From: Candidatus Sabulitectum sp.
GTDB taxonomy: Bacteria > Fermentibacterota > Fermentibacteria > Fermentibacterales > JCC-6
Length of the DNA: 64,000 nt
Reading direction: 5' to 3'
NCBI GenBank assembly: GCA_021107435.1
Contig: JAIOSV010000031.1
Location: 1 to 64,000, forward strand
Shown: piece after piece, positions 45,554 through 53,904 of the stretch
How the letters are laid out: each line of letters starts with the position of its first letter
Position numbering within the stretch: position 1 is the stretch's first letter
The notes under the pieces: generated by a model
What the model was told of the DNA's origin: nothing
Databases searched by the model: none
Seen by the model: only the letters and a program-made list of their open reading frames with translations
Position numbers and translations under genes: made by a program

Positions 45554-47038
45554 TCACGGATTGAAGGGGGTTTCACTTATAGAAGCGATTTTGTCCAGAA
45601 AGTCGCGGCCCAGACGACGGGCTGTCATCTCACCTTTTGTACGGCACTTTCCCGTGAGAATGCGACCAAGCATTTTCAAGGAGCTAATGGGATGGCTGAA
45701 GAATCTTGTTGTGTAGTAGTGCAGGTAAGTGCCAATGCGAAACCTGTTCAGCTTTTTATAATCTTTTCTCCATACCGGGGAAAAGCACAGGTCATCCATT
45801 TCGGTGAAGCCCTGCAGTTCAGGACTGTCCATGGAAGGAGTGGCTGGGAACGGTGTCATTATTGGCATAATAACTTCCTGAACACCCGCTCTTGCCAGTT
45901 TTCTTATGTATGCTCTGGTTTCCCTTCTGTCTGAAGAAATCTCTCCCGGTGTACCGGCCACGAAAAAGCAGCAGGTGGCGATTCCCAACTCTGAAGCCTT
46001 CTTAATAAGTGTTGGAACACGCTGAATATCAGCTATCTTGTTCATAAGTTTAAGAACACGAATTGAACCTGATTCAGGCGAGAGGGAAAAGTACCTGCAG
46101 CCCGCATCTGCGAGAAGTTTTATCAGATCCTCATCAAGGGTTTCCATCTTGAGCCCCGACGGGAAGCAGAAGGTGATGTTCATCTTTCTGTCCAGGATAC
46201 CCCGGCAGATATCCTCAACCCTCTTCCTGTCTATTGCGAAGTTTTCGTCCTGAAGATGAAAATCTCTAACCTCGTACCGGTCAATGTGAAACTGAAACTC
46301 CTCAAGAACCTTTTCAGCGCTCTTCGCCAGCCAGTGCCCTCCACACATCTGAGGAGCCTGGCAGAATGAACATTTGTACGGACAGCCCCTGGATGTAAGA
46401 ATATTCATGTATTTAACGCCGCGCATGGCCGGACCATGCCCGTAACCCAGTTTCCAGTAGTTCTCCAGAGGAAGAAGATCCACCGCCGCAAACGGCTGAG
46501 AATCCAGATCCAGGGTGTACTTTTCTTTCCTGTCAGCGAAAAAGTCCGAAGAGACAAGACCATCCAGAGAAGCGAGCTCTGTATTGCCGTCAATATATGA
46601 TAACAGAGCAGGAACGCGCTTCTCTCCCTCGCCCAGTACAACAAAATCCGCTCCGGCCTTTACAAAATCATCAGGAACGAAAGTGGTGTGATAACCCCCG
46701 ACCAGCACCGGTCGTTCCGTATTCCTTCTCTTCAGCTCCCGAACAATCTCCAGACACATAGAGTGTTCACTGGCACAGTGAACGGAAACACCGGAAATAG
46801 CGTCATCCGGCACCCTGTCCGCTATTTCGGAGGGCGTGAGCCCTCTTGCTCTGAACCGTTTTCGGAAGGTGTAGAAACGGTGGGGAGCCTCGCCGTAAGC
46901 ATCTATTATGCTTACATCGTAACCGGATTCCCTGACGCTGGCAGCCAGGTAAGCAAGTCCTGAAGGAATTCCGGGAATGCTTCCGTAAAAATCAGCCTTG
47001 AGATGAACCACGGGCGGGCGGATCAGTATGAATTTCAT
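45554..47038 (-). CDS. B12-binding-domain radical SAM protein 1
   Basis: This 494-residue protein has an N-terminal cobalamin-binding-type fold (about 1-150: LIRPPVVHLKADF, VLVGGYHTTFVPDD, LGEGEKRVPAL) and a radical SAM core with TSRGCPYKCSFCQAP (CxxxCxxC near residue 230), FHLQDENFAIDRKRV and CFFVAGTPGEISSDRRE. The family makes methylations or C-C rearrangements at unreactive carbons (BchE, HpnP and HpnR are relatives). It lies one base after radical SAM 2, in the same operon. The target is unknown; the surrounding glycosyltransferases point to a lipid- or glycan-linked product. Confidence 0.85.
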   Translation of the reverse strand: MKFILIRPPVVHLKADFYGSIPGIPSGLAYLAASVRESGYDVSIIDAYGEAPHRFYTFRKRFRARGLTPSEIADRVPDDAISGVSVHCASEHSMCLEIVRELKRRNTERPVLVGGYHTTFVPDDFVKAGADFVVLGEGEKRVPALLSYIDGNTELASLDGLVSSDFFADRKEKYTLDLDSQPFAAVDLLPLENYWKLGYGHGPAMRGVKYMNILTSRGCPYKCSFCQAPQMCGGHWLAKSAEKVLEEFQFHIDRYEVRDFHLQDENFAIDRKRVEDICRGILDRKMNITFCFPSGLKMETLDEDLIKLLADAGCRYFSLSPESGSIRVLKLMNKIADIQRVPTLIKKASELGIATCCFFVAGTPGEISSDRRETRAYIRKLARAGVQEVIMPIMTPFPATPSMDSPELQGFTEMDDLCFSPVWRKDYKKLNRFRIGTYLHYYTTRFFSHPISSLKMLGRILTGKCRTKGEMTARRLGRDFLDKIASISETPFNP

Positions 47039-47039
47039 G

Positions 47040-48500
47040 TCAGTACAGCTGGGGTTCTACCGGCTTCTTCATGTACTTTGCCGTTGCCAGCAGAAGAAAG
47101 CCGTTTATGTATTTTTTCAGATCAAGAAGGCTCTTCATTCTTCTGATTTTTTTCCAGATAAGTTTGGGCCGGAGATAAAATCTGCGGTGTCCCTCTTGAA
47201 TAAGGAAGCGTATCTGATCCTCGGTGAAGCCCTCGGGCACAAATGACACGTTCTTGAAGTTGAATCTGTCTTTAGTGAATTTCGCCGGTTTAATCTTCCC
47301 GTCAATCAAATCCTGATACACTTCGCTGCCGGGCAGAGGAGTCAGATTAACGAAAACAGCGTAATCAAGATCAATAGAACAGGCAAACTCAATTGTCTGA
47401 AGCCCTTCTTCAAAAGTCTCTCCGGGGATACCGAACATGAATGTTCCGTATGCCTCCATACCCAGCTTGCTGGTCAGGTTGACCGCAGTTCGGATCTGCT
47501 CCACTCTGGTTCCCTTTTTTAGAGTATCCAGGTTTTTCTGCACACCGCTCTCAATACCATAAAGAATTCTCCAGCAGCCTGCTTCTTTCATCCTGCGAAG
47601 CAACTTCTCTGACACCCTGTCCACTCTGGCGTTCACAGCCCAGTCAACATCCAGTTCCCTGTTTAAAATCTCGTCGCAGAACTCAAAAGCACGTTTTTCA
47701 GAAAGAGTAAATGTGTCGTCCCAGAAGGCTATATCTTTGACGCCCTGCTCCTTCACCAGCCATTCAATCTCATCAACGATGTTCTTTGCTGACCGCATCC
47801 TGGTATGTCTGTCCGTATGGCAGAAAGTGCAATGGTAGGGGCAGCCCCTGGCACCGATGATATTGGCGTGGGGAAGCCTGTTGTAAAATGTGGGACTGGG
47901 CAGGTATTCGCTGGGAGGAGCAAGCTGATGAGATGGCATGGGCAGCAAATCAATGTTTTCTACTGTTCCCCTGTCGGGAGTCTTTATCAGCTGCCCTTTA
48001 TGGAAAAAAACCAGACCGGGCACTTCAAGGGGAATTTCTTTTTTCTTAAGGTGATTCATCAGTTCGCGCATTGTGTGTTCACCCTCACCTTTAACCACAT
48101 AGTCAATGCCGTCACACTCTTCAAAGCACCTTTCCTGCCAGAGGGTCGGGTGGATTCCTCCAACCACCACAGTTGCATCAGGAAAGTGCTTTTTCATTTC
48201 AGTAATCATCCATCTGGAGTTCTCCCAGTCAACACTGGTCAAAGTTACGCCGATAACGTCGGGCTTCAGCTCAAGCAGTCTTTTCATGGCATTCTCGAAA
48301 GTAAAGAAGAGCCCCTCAATGTACTGAACATCGTGCCCGTCCTCTATCATGTATGGAGCAAGATAGAGAAGAGATGGAGACGGCACCACATTTACAAGCG
48401 GCTTTATCCTGAGCCACCTGAACAGTGGAATCCTGACATTCATAAAATCGTGCTGGTCCTGTTCCCAGCACGCCGGCATTGTTAACAGTACGATCTTCAT
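47040..48500 (-). CDS. B12-binding-domain radical SAM protein 2
   Basis: This 486-residue protein has the same plan as its neighbour: a Rossmann-like cobalamin-domain N-terminus (VVVGGIHPTLWQERCFEE), radical SAM motif ARGCPYHCTFCHTD (near residue 225), DIAFWDDTFTLSEKRAFEF and MFGIPGETFEEGLQTIEFA. It shares the IPGETF-EGL-TI-FA block with radical SAM 3 (53905-55347), so these two are closer to each other. Its ATG is 31 bases from a palindrome-bearing divergent start region. It heads an operon with radical SAM 1. Confidence 0.85.
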   Translation of the reverse strand: MKIVLLTMPACWEQDQHDFMNVRIPLFRWLRIKPLVNVVPSPSLLYLAPYMIEDGHDVQYIEGLFFTFENAMKRLLELKPDVIGVTLTSVDWENSRWMITEMKKHFPDATVVVGGIHPTLWQERCFEECDGIDYVVKGEGEHTMRELMNHLKKKEIPLEVPGLVFFHKGQLIKTPDRGTVENIDLLPMPSHQLAPPSEYLPSPTFYNRLPHANIIGARGCPYHCTFCHTDRHTRMRSAKNIVDEIEWLVKEQGVKDIAFWDDTFTLSEKRAFEFCDEILNRELDVDWAVNARVDRVSEKLLRRMKEAGCWRILYGIESGVQKNLDTLKKGTRVEQIRTAVNLTSKLGMEAYGTFMFGIPGETFEEGLQTIEFACSIDLDYAVFVNLTPLPGSEVYQDLIDGKIKPAKFTKDRFNFKNVSFVPEGFTEDQIRFLIQEGHRRFYLRPKLIWKKIRRMKSLLDLKKYINGFLLLATAKYMKKPVEPQLY

Positions 48501-48505
48501 GATCC

Positions 48506-48521
48506 GCTGAATATATTCAGC
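48506..48521. promoter_or_regulatory. perfect 16-bp palindrome between divergent radical SAM and glycosyltransferase genes
   Basis: GCTGAATATATTCAGC is self-complementary and lies in the short region (48501-48564) between the minus-strand start at 48500 and the plus-strand start at 48565. Its position and symmetry are those of a dimeric repressor site, or it may be a hairpin; no factor is identified. Confidence 0.45.
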
Positions 48522-48564
48522 CTTTCATGCGATGTCTTCAGTCAGCATCACTCCGGAGGTAAAA

Positions 48565-49581
48565 TTGAGTCTGTCAATATCAATAATTGTCCCCGCCTGG
48601 AATGCAGGTAAAACTATTCGCAACTGCCTTGATTCCATTCGTGAACAGACTGTCAGCCCTCTGGAGATCATACTTGTCGACGACGGATCCTGTGACGATA
48701 CAGCAGCTAAAGCCGGTGAATTTGATGTAAAGCTGCTCAATACCGGAGGCCGCAGAGGCCCCGCAACTGCAAGAAATATGGGTGCATCCGCTGCTGCCGG
48801 CGATGTAATACTGTTTCTGGACTCGGATGTAGTTGTGCCCGTTGATCTGATTGAAAAAGTTGCGGCTCATTTTAAAGATGAATCGGTATGGGCTGTTCAG
48901 ACCCTCTACACACCAATCTGCCCTGCTGCAGACATGGTTTCACAGTATCAGAACTACTACTACTACTTCAGTCTTAACAGGATGCCCGAAGGCAGTACAG
49001 CCACCTTTGCGACATGGTGTTCAGCAGTAAGACGACACCGGTTCAAAGAAATCGGCGGTTTTAATGTACGAATCCCCGAGCCAACGGTTGAGGATGAGGA
49101 ACTGGGATACACCATTGTGGAGAACTCTGGAATCATCATACTCGATAAAACAATTCAGGTTGCGCATCTTGCATCATACACCCTTGCCCAGTTCACAAGC
49201 AGAAGGCTGAGAATGTCAAGGGCTCAGGCAAAGAGCGGATGGAGGCAGATCAAGAAAAGACTCCTTGCCCGATACATCAATGTACACGAATCGGGAACAC
49301 ACCACAGCAGATGGGTTGTGCTTTCAATACTGCTGGTTCTCATAGCCCAGTTCTGTCTTCTCTGGAGCCTGCTTTCATTTTCTCCCGCTCCCCTGATTCC
49401 AGCGGTTTTCCTGCTGGTTTCAGCACTGACGTGCCACTGCGCCTTTCTGACTGGATGCAACAGGAACCTTAAAAGGAATGTAACCCTGACCTTTGCTGTT
49501 CTCTGTCTCTATGATATGGCTGTGCTTGGCTGGGGAATAGTGCATGGATCCATTCAGTACATGTTTGGGAAAAAGTACTGA
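48565..49581 (+). CDS. membrane-anchored family 2 glycosyltransferase
   Basis: A TTG at 48565 with GGAGG five bases upstream is chosen over the earlier ATG. The 338-residue product begins MSLSISIIVPAWNAGKTIRN; the nucleotide site is LVDDGSCDDTAAKAGEF with a DSDVVV motif (ILFLDSDVVVP), and the acceptor side contains VEDEELGYTIVE. Two C-terminal transmembrane helices (VVLSILLVLIAQFCLLW; LIPAVFLLVSALTCHCAF) anchor it. It transfers a sugar to a lipid or glycan acceptor. It ends base-to-base against the convergent glycosyltransferase at 49582. Confidence 0.87.
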   Translation: MSLSISIIVPAWNAGKTIRNCLDSIREQTVSPLEIILVDDGSCDDTAAKAGEFDVKLLNTGGRRGPATARNMGASAAAGDVILFLDSDVVVPVDLIEKVAAHFKDESVWAVQTLYTPICPAADMVSQYQNYYYYFSLNRMPEGSTATFATWCSAVRRHRFKEIGGFNVRIPEPTVEDEELGYTIVENSGIIILDKTIQVAHLASYTLAQFTSRRLRMSRAQAKSGWRQIKKRLLARYINVHESGTHHSRWVVLSILLVLIAQFCLLWSLLSFSPAPLIPAVFLLVSALTCHCAFLTGCNRNLKRNVTLTFAVLCLYDMAVLGWGIVHGSIQYMFGKKY

Positions 49582-50292
49582 TCAAATCTTTTTTGTGATG
49601 AAACGCCAGAGGGTATGAAGCACACTGAAGCCGTAAGGAATCGGCTTCAGACTTGAATAGCCTTCTCCATGAATAGTAGGAATGGGAATTTCCCTGACAA
49701 CCAACTTTGCTCTTATTGCGCCCACCAGCATCTCGGAATCGAAGTTGAAAGTGCGGGAATACTTGTGATATGGTATCTGTTCAAGAGCTTTTCTTCCGTA
49801 GGCTTTGTAACCGCTGTGATAGCAGCTCAGGTCTGCTCCGAAAAAGGTATTTTCCACCCTGTTCAGTATCACCGTTCCCCAGTACCTGCTCTGGCTCATT
49901 CCGCCGTCACGCATATCGCCGTGCATTGTGCGACTGCCACCAACTACATCCGCGCCTGATTCCAGTGGTGTGATCATCTTCAAAAGAAAGTCCGGTGGAT
50001 ACTGCCCGTCGGAGTGAAGCATGACAACACTGTCAGCTCCATTCTTCAAAACCCAGTCGAATGCGGTTTTCTGCGCTTCTCCGTAGCCTCTGTTGTCAGG
50101 ATGATCCACAACAACGATCTTTTTAAACTCCTCAGATAAAGATCTTCCCAGTTCCCCGGTGGAATCCGTTGAACCGTCATTCACAATAAGCAGTGTCTCC
50201 AGCTTATCCCAGGCATCTGAAGGAATATTCCTGATAACACTCTCCATAAGCTTTTCCGAATTGTATGCCGGCATGAAACAGATGTGACGCAA
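49582..50292 (-). CDS. family 2 glycosyltransferase (dolichol-phosphate-mannosyltransferase-like)
   Basis: This protein of about 236 residues has ICFMPAYNSEKLM, LLIVNDGSTDSTGEL, the DXD-like MLHSDGQYPPDFL and VVGGSRTMHGDMRDGG, the pattern of DPM1-type polyprenyl-phosphate sugar transferases. Such enzymes load sugars onto the lipid carrier that polytopic GT39/ArnT-type enzymes use, and such an enzyme is encoded at 51159-52907. The start at TTG 50292 is favoured over 50322 because GGAG lies five bases upstream of it. Confidence 0.85.
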   Translation of the reverse strand: MRHICFMPAYNSEKLMESVIRNIPSDAWDKLETLLIVNDGSTDSTGELGRSLSEEFKKIVVVDHPDNRGYGEAQKTAFDWVLKNGADSVVMLHSDGQYPPDFLLKMITPLESGADVVGGSRTMHGDMRDGGMSQSRYWGTVILNRVENTFFGADLSCYHSGYKAYGRKALEQIPYHKYSRTFNFDSEMLVGAIRAKLVVREIPIPTIHGEGYSSLKPIPYGFSVLHTLWRFITKKI

Positions 50293-50439
50293 ATTATCTC
50301 CTGTGGTCTCTTTGATAAACAATTTTTACTGAAGCAGAAGTGATAATCATTCCAGTGACGAAAAACAAGTTTCTGGACGAAACCTGTTTCGCGATTATAA
50401 TCAAGCAGGAAAGTCGGATTCCCGAAGCAGGAGGCAGAC

Positions 50440-51162
50440 ATGGGCAAAGAAAAATCATCTCTGGAAACCGCTCTCGGCAAACTCCCCGGAGGAGCTGTAC
50501 TGGATGTGGCAACAGGCGCCGGCAATTTCGCTTCAGCTATGGAACACTGCTTTGCTAACTGTTATTCAGTAATCGCCATCGACTCCTCAGCAGGATCGCT
50601 CAAGCTTATTAACGAAAGGATTGAATCGGATAAAATTCTTCCTGCCGCGATGGATGGCAGTCTTCTTGCTTTCAAGGACGGGACATTCAATACTGTTGCC
50701 ATTTCAAACTCCCTCCATCACCTGAATAATCCTGATGCGATTCTGCGGGAAATGATGCGCTCTCTGGCTCCCGGAGGTCACTTCATAATAATGGAGATGT
50801 TCCGGGACGGTGATCAAACATCATCACAGCAAACCCATACCATGCTTCATAACTGGTGGGCCGCTGTAGACTCAAGGAATGGAGTGGTCCACAATCCCGT
50901 GTTCACACAGAAGGAATTGAAGGAGCGGGCGGAAAACATCGGGCTGACAGAACTGGAATTCCATATCAATGAAGATCTGAGTGGAAATCCCTTTGATCCC
51001 GAGTTGATGAGTTATCTGAGCAAAGCTCTTGATACTTATGAAAAACGCGCCGCAGACATGGAAGATCTTATGAAACAGGGAAGAACTGTCCGCAGATACC
51101 TGAAAAAACACGGGTTTACCGGTGCAAGAGCCCTGATTGCCGTGGGAACTAAATCCTGCTAA
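50440..51162 (+). CDS. class I SAM-dependent methyltransferase
   Basis: This 240-residue methyltransferase has the SAM motif GAVLDVATGAGNFASAM near residue 18 and the post-motif SLHHLNNPDAILREMMRSL with APGGHFIIMEMF. These are UbiE/Methyltransf_11-like features; the acceptor is unknown. The start ATG has GGAGG five bases upstream. Its last codons overlap the convergent 582-residue transferase by four bases. It sits in the middle of the glycosyltransferase/radical SAM block. Confidence 0.85.
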   Translation: MGKEKSSLETALGKLPGGAVLDVATGAGNFASAMEHCFANCYSVIAIDSSAGSLKLINERIESDKILPAAMDGSLLAFKDGTFNTVAISNSLHHLNNPDAILREMMRSLAPGGHFIIMEMFRDGDQTSSQQTHTMLHNWWAAVDSRNGVVHNPVFTQKELKERAENIGLTELEFHINEDLSGNPFDPELMSYLSKALDTYEKRAADMEDLMKQGRTVRRYLKKHGFTGARALIAVGTKSC

Positions 51163-52907
51163 TTGCCAGCTTCCGGATGATTCTCCGGAGCCCAGTCCGG
51201 TTTCATATCTCTTTCAGGAACAAGTCGATTGGCCAGTTCCTCTGTCCATTGTTCCACGAATCCTGTTCGACCCTCCATGTAGAAAAGGTACCCATTCCTG
51301 CCATTGAATATCCCCCGGAGATGCTCCATGTCCTCCCCCGCAGTCTGATGGGCACAAAATATGATTTCTCCATTCAGGAAAGGATCGGTGGCCAGCAGCC
51401 CGCTCATGATGTTGGGATAGCCGTGTTCACTTGCCTCCATAAATACAACCGCGGGAGGAGCAACCTCTCGCCGGGCAAGCTCAACCGGTACTGAGTCCAC
51501 CGTCTGCCATGGTCTGCTCCTGAGTCTGATACCATCAGGAATGTAGACCATAAGTGTTGAGACCACATACAGTCCGGCAATGGTCAGAGACGCCCGTTTC
51601 CCCCACTTCTTCACAAGTACACTGAAACCCGCTGCTGTAAGAAGAACAAAGGCTGGAAGTGCGGTGTAATAGTGCCTGGGCCCGTAGTCAATAGCGGAAC
51701 AATAGTGGATAAACATGAACGGCACTATCATAAGAATCGCTGTGTAGAGAGGCCATGTTCTTTTTCGCAGTTTCCGGTCAAGAAGGATTGCACAAGCTGG
51801 AATCAGCGAGAGGAAAGGCCATCCCAGAAGGATTGTACTGCCGGCACCTGCCTGCTTCAAAACATTGAGCAGGCCGCGAAATGGTGTATGAGCGTGGTCT
51901 CCGTATTCCGGAAACCATGCCCTGTTTTCTCCAAACCCCATTAGACCGCCGCCTCTTGCAAGGTTGTATGCCGGAGAAAGAGGGTTACCGCTGTAATGGT
52001 TGTTGGAAATCAGAAAAAAGCCCACTGGAAGCAAAGCACCTGCGGCAATTCTTAAAAGCACAGGAATTGCATCTCTTCTGAGTTTTACAAAAAGAACAAG
52101 GGTTATTGTGATAGACCAGGGCATGATTGGATAGGGCTTTGTATTCAGAGCAAGCCCCAGAAGAAAACCGCAGAAAAGTTGATTAAGCAGACTTTTTTCC
52201 TGAATCCCTCTGACCAGGAAATACAATGCCCAGGTAACAAACAGCAGACTGGTGTTATGGGCCATGTGACTTGAGCTCATAAAGAGAAAGTATGGAGACA
52301 GAGCCATTACAACTGTACCGAGTCTTGCGGTTTTCTCTCCTGCCAGCCTCCGCATCAGCAGAAATGCTCCCAGCAGTGCAATAATAGATTCAAGCGGCCC
52401 CATAAGAAAAGAAAGACTGACTGCTGTAAAAGGTGCCATAAGAAGGGAATGCATTGGAGTGTACATGACAAACCACTGCCCTTCCCTGAAGATGAAGTGC
52501 CTGAAAGGAAAAAGGTCTCTGGGGCAGTCTACCTCCGGAATTGGAGCCGCGGTTTCGCCTGCGGCAAATATCCTGCTCTGAAAAAGGTAAGCAGCCTCGT
52601 CTCCCCCTTTCGGGATGCCCTCCAGAGGGCCAGTCGCCATGAACAGAGTAAAGAGAAGAACGAAAAGAAGAACTGTCGCCACAAAAGCTCCGGTGGAAAC
52701 ATTTCCTGCGCCGGACAACACTTTTTTTACCGGATCTATCTTGAATGTGCGGGCTCCCCATAAAGCAAAGGCCAGTACTGCAGGCAGTAAAATTAAAAAC
52801 TGCACTGCTTTATCCGCAGGACCCTGAAGTCTGAAACCGGAATTCGCATACACTGCAAATCCGGTAAAAAGGACAATAGTTGTAATGGGGAGAATGAATT
52901 TTCTCAT
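51159..52907 (-). CDS. polytopic membrane glycosyltransferase (ArnT/PMT-like)
   Basis: This 582-residue protein has a dozen or so hydrophobic segments and a conserved acidic loop after the second or third helix (PKGGDEAAYLFQSRIF, then RDLFPFRHFIFREGQWFVMYTPMHSLL), as in GT39/GT83 (PMT, ArnT) enzymes that take sugar from polyprenyl phosphate. A C-terminal soluble extension (about 490-582) faces the outside. The ATG overlaps the stop of the GT2 gene upstream (TGATG), so the pair is coupled. Its donor may be made by the DPM1-like enzyme at 49582-50292. The acceptor is unknown. Confidence 0.8.
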   Translation of the reverse strand: MRKFILPITTIVLFTGFAVYANSGFRLQGPADKAVQFLILLPAVLAFALWGARTFKIDPVKKVLSGAGNVSTGAFVATVLLFVLLFTLFMATGPLEGIPKGGDEAAYLFQSRIFAAGETAAPIPEVDCPRDLFPFRHFIFREGQWFVMYTPMHSLLMAPFTAVSLSFLMGPLESIIALLGAFLLMRRLAGEKTARLGTVVMALSPYFLFMSSSHMAHNTSLLFVTWALYFLVRGIQEKSLLNQLFCGFLLGLALNTKPYPIMPWSITITLVLFVKLRRDAIPVLLRIAAGALLPVGFFLISNNHYSGNPLSPAYNLARGGGLMGFGENRAWFPEYGDHAHTPFRGLLNVLKQAGAGSTILLGWPFLSLIPACAILLDRKLRKRTWPLYTAILMIVPFMFIHYCSAIDYGPRHYYTALPAFVLLTAAGFSVLVKKWGKRASLTIAGLYVVSTLMVYIPDGIRLRSRPWQTVDSVPVELARREVAPPAVVFMEASEHGYPNIMSGLLATDPFLNGEIIFCAHQTAGEDMEHLRGIFNGRNGYLFYMEGRTGFVEQWTEELANRLVPERDMKPDWAPENHPEAGN

Positions 52908-53899
52908 CAGTATCTTCTTCCTGCAAGAAAAGTAAATACCGCAGCCATCGTTGCCGGAACAATGAGAAGAAGATCAGGGAGGATGAACATACAGGCCCTG
53001 AGCCCTCTGAAACCTCCATCCTGAATGGCGTGAAGTTTGAATGATGCCTGCCCTGCGGCAGTGATCGCAAGTCCGGCTGCCGCAATAAGCATACCCTGTG
53101 CTGATCCTGCTGCCCACATCAGAAGTCCGATAATGAAAATCCAGGAAAATACTGCCCCGGAAAGCACTGGAATCATTTCTCTGAAGCCGGCAACACTTAT
53201 TGAAGGCGCGCCTCTGGAGCGGTCTCTTCGTAAAATGTAAAGAGCCTTTGCCCTCATCATGTTCCACTCGTAACTGAACAGCTCCGCCGTGGTGTACTCC
53301 CGCAGATGGAAGATCTCAATTTCGGGGGCAATGACTATTTTCCCGCCTTTCGCCCAGAGTCTCTCCGAAAAGTCAGCATCCTCAATTGTGGCTCCGGCAA
53401 TGTTTTCATCGAACCCTTCCAGCTCCCTGAATACATCTGTTTTAACTGCGAAAAAGAAGGTACCGCAACCCTTGATGTAAGGTCCGCGAATGCGTCTTGT
53501 GAATGTATGGAAGTAGTAGTAATTCTTGTAGAATGTCGCAGCGGATTCCCCAACTGCATTTCTGCTGTAAACTGCCTGAACTGCCTGAACATCTGCGATT
53601 CTCTCTGCAAGCTGTTCTCTCCATCCCGCCGGTGCCACAGCATCAGCGTCAACGAACAGAATCCACCCGGTTTCAGCAAGGAAGCCTCCAGTATTTCTTG
53701 TTCCGGCTGCCCCGGTTTCTCCTGTACTGGGAACGACTTCTATTTCCAGTTCACCGAGCAGAGAACGGGAGTTATCTGCAGATCGGTCATCCACCGCGAG
53801 AATCCGATCTCCCGGAAGAAGTTCCCTCTTCAAAGGTTCAATAACCCTTTTCAGGGTGCTGGAATTGTTGTGTACAGGAACCACGACTGTGATACTCAC
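52907..53899 (-). CDS. family 2 glycosyltransferase with C-terminal membrane helices
   Basis: This 330-residue protein has an N-terminal VVVPVHNNSSTLKRVI, the site DRILAVDDRSADNSRSLL, the acidic triad LFVDADAVAPAGW and GATIEDADFSERLW near residue 190. Three hydrophobic segments at about 240-320 (VLSGAVFSWIFIIGLLMWAA; GMLIAAAGLAITAA; MFILPDLLLIVPATMAAVF) anchor it. It starts at GTG 53899, five bases after the radical SAM 3 stop. It belongs to the operon of radical SAM 3, this gene and the ArnT-like gene. Confidence 0.87.
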   Translation of the reverse strand: MSITVVVPVHNNSSTLKRVIEPLKRELLPGDRILAVDDRSADNSRSLLGELEIEVVPSTGETGAAGTRNTGGFLAETGWILFVDADAVAPAGWREQLAERIADVQAVQAVYSRNAVGESAATFYKNYYYFHTFTRRIRGPYIKGCGTFFFAVKTDVFRELEGFDENIAGATIEDADFSERLWAKGGKIVIAPEIEIFHLREYTTAELFSYEWNMMRAKALYILRRDRSRGAPSISVAGFREMIPVLSGAVFSWIFIIGLLMWAAGSAQGMLIAAAGLAITAAGQASFKLHAIQDGGFRGLRACMFILPDLLLIVPATMAAVFTFLAGRRY

Positions 53900-53904
53900 G
53901 AAGA

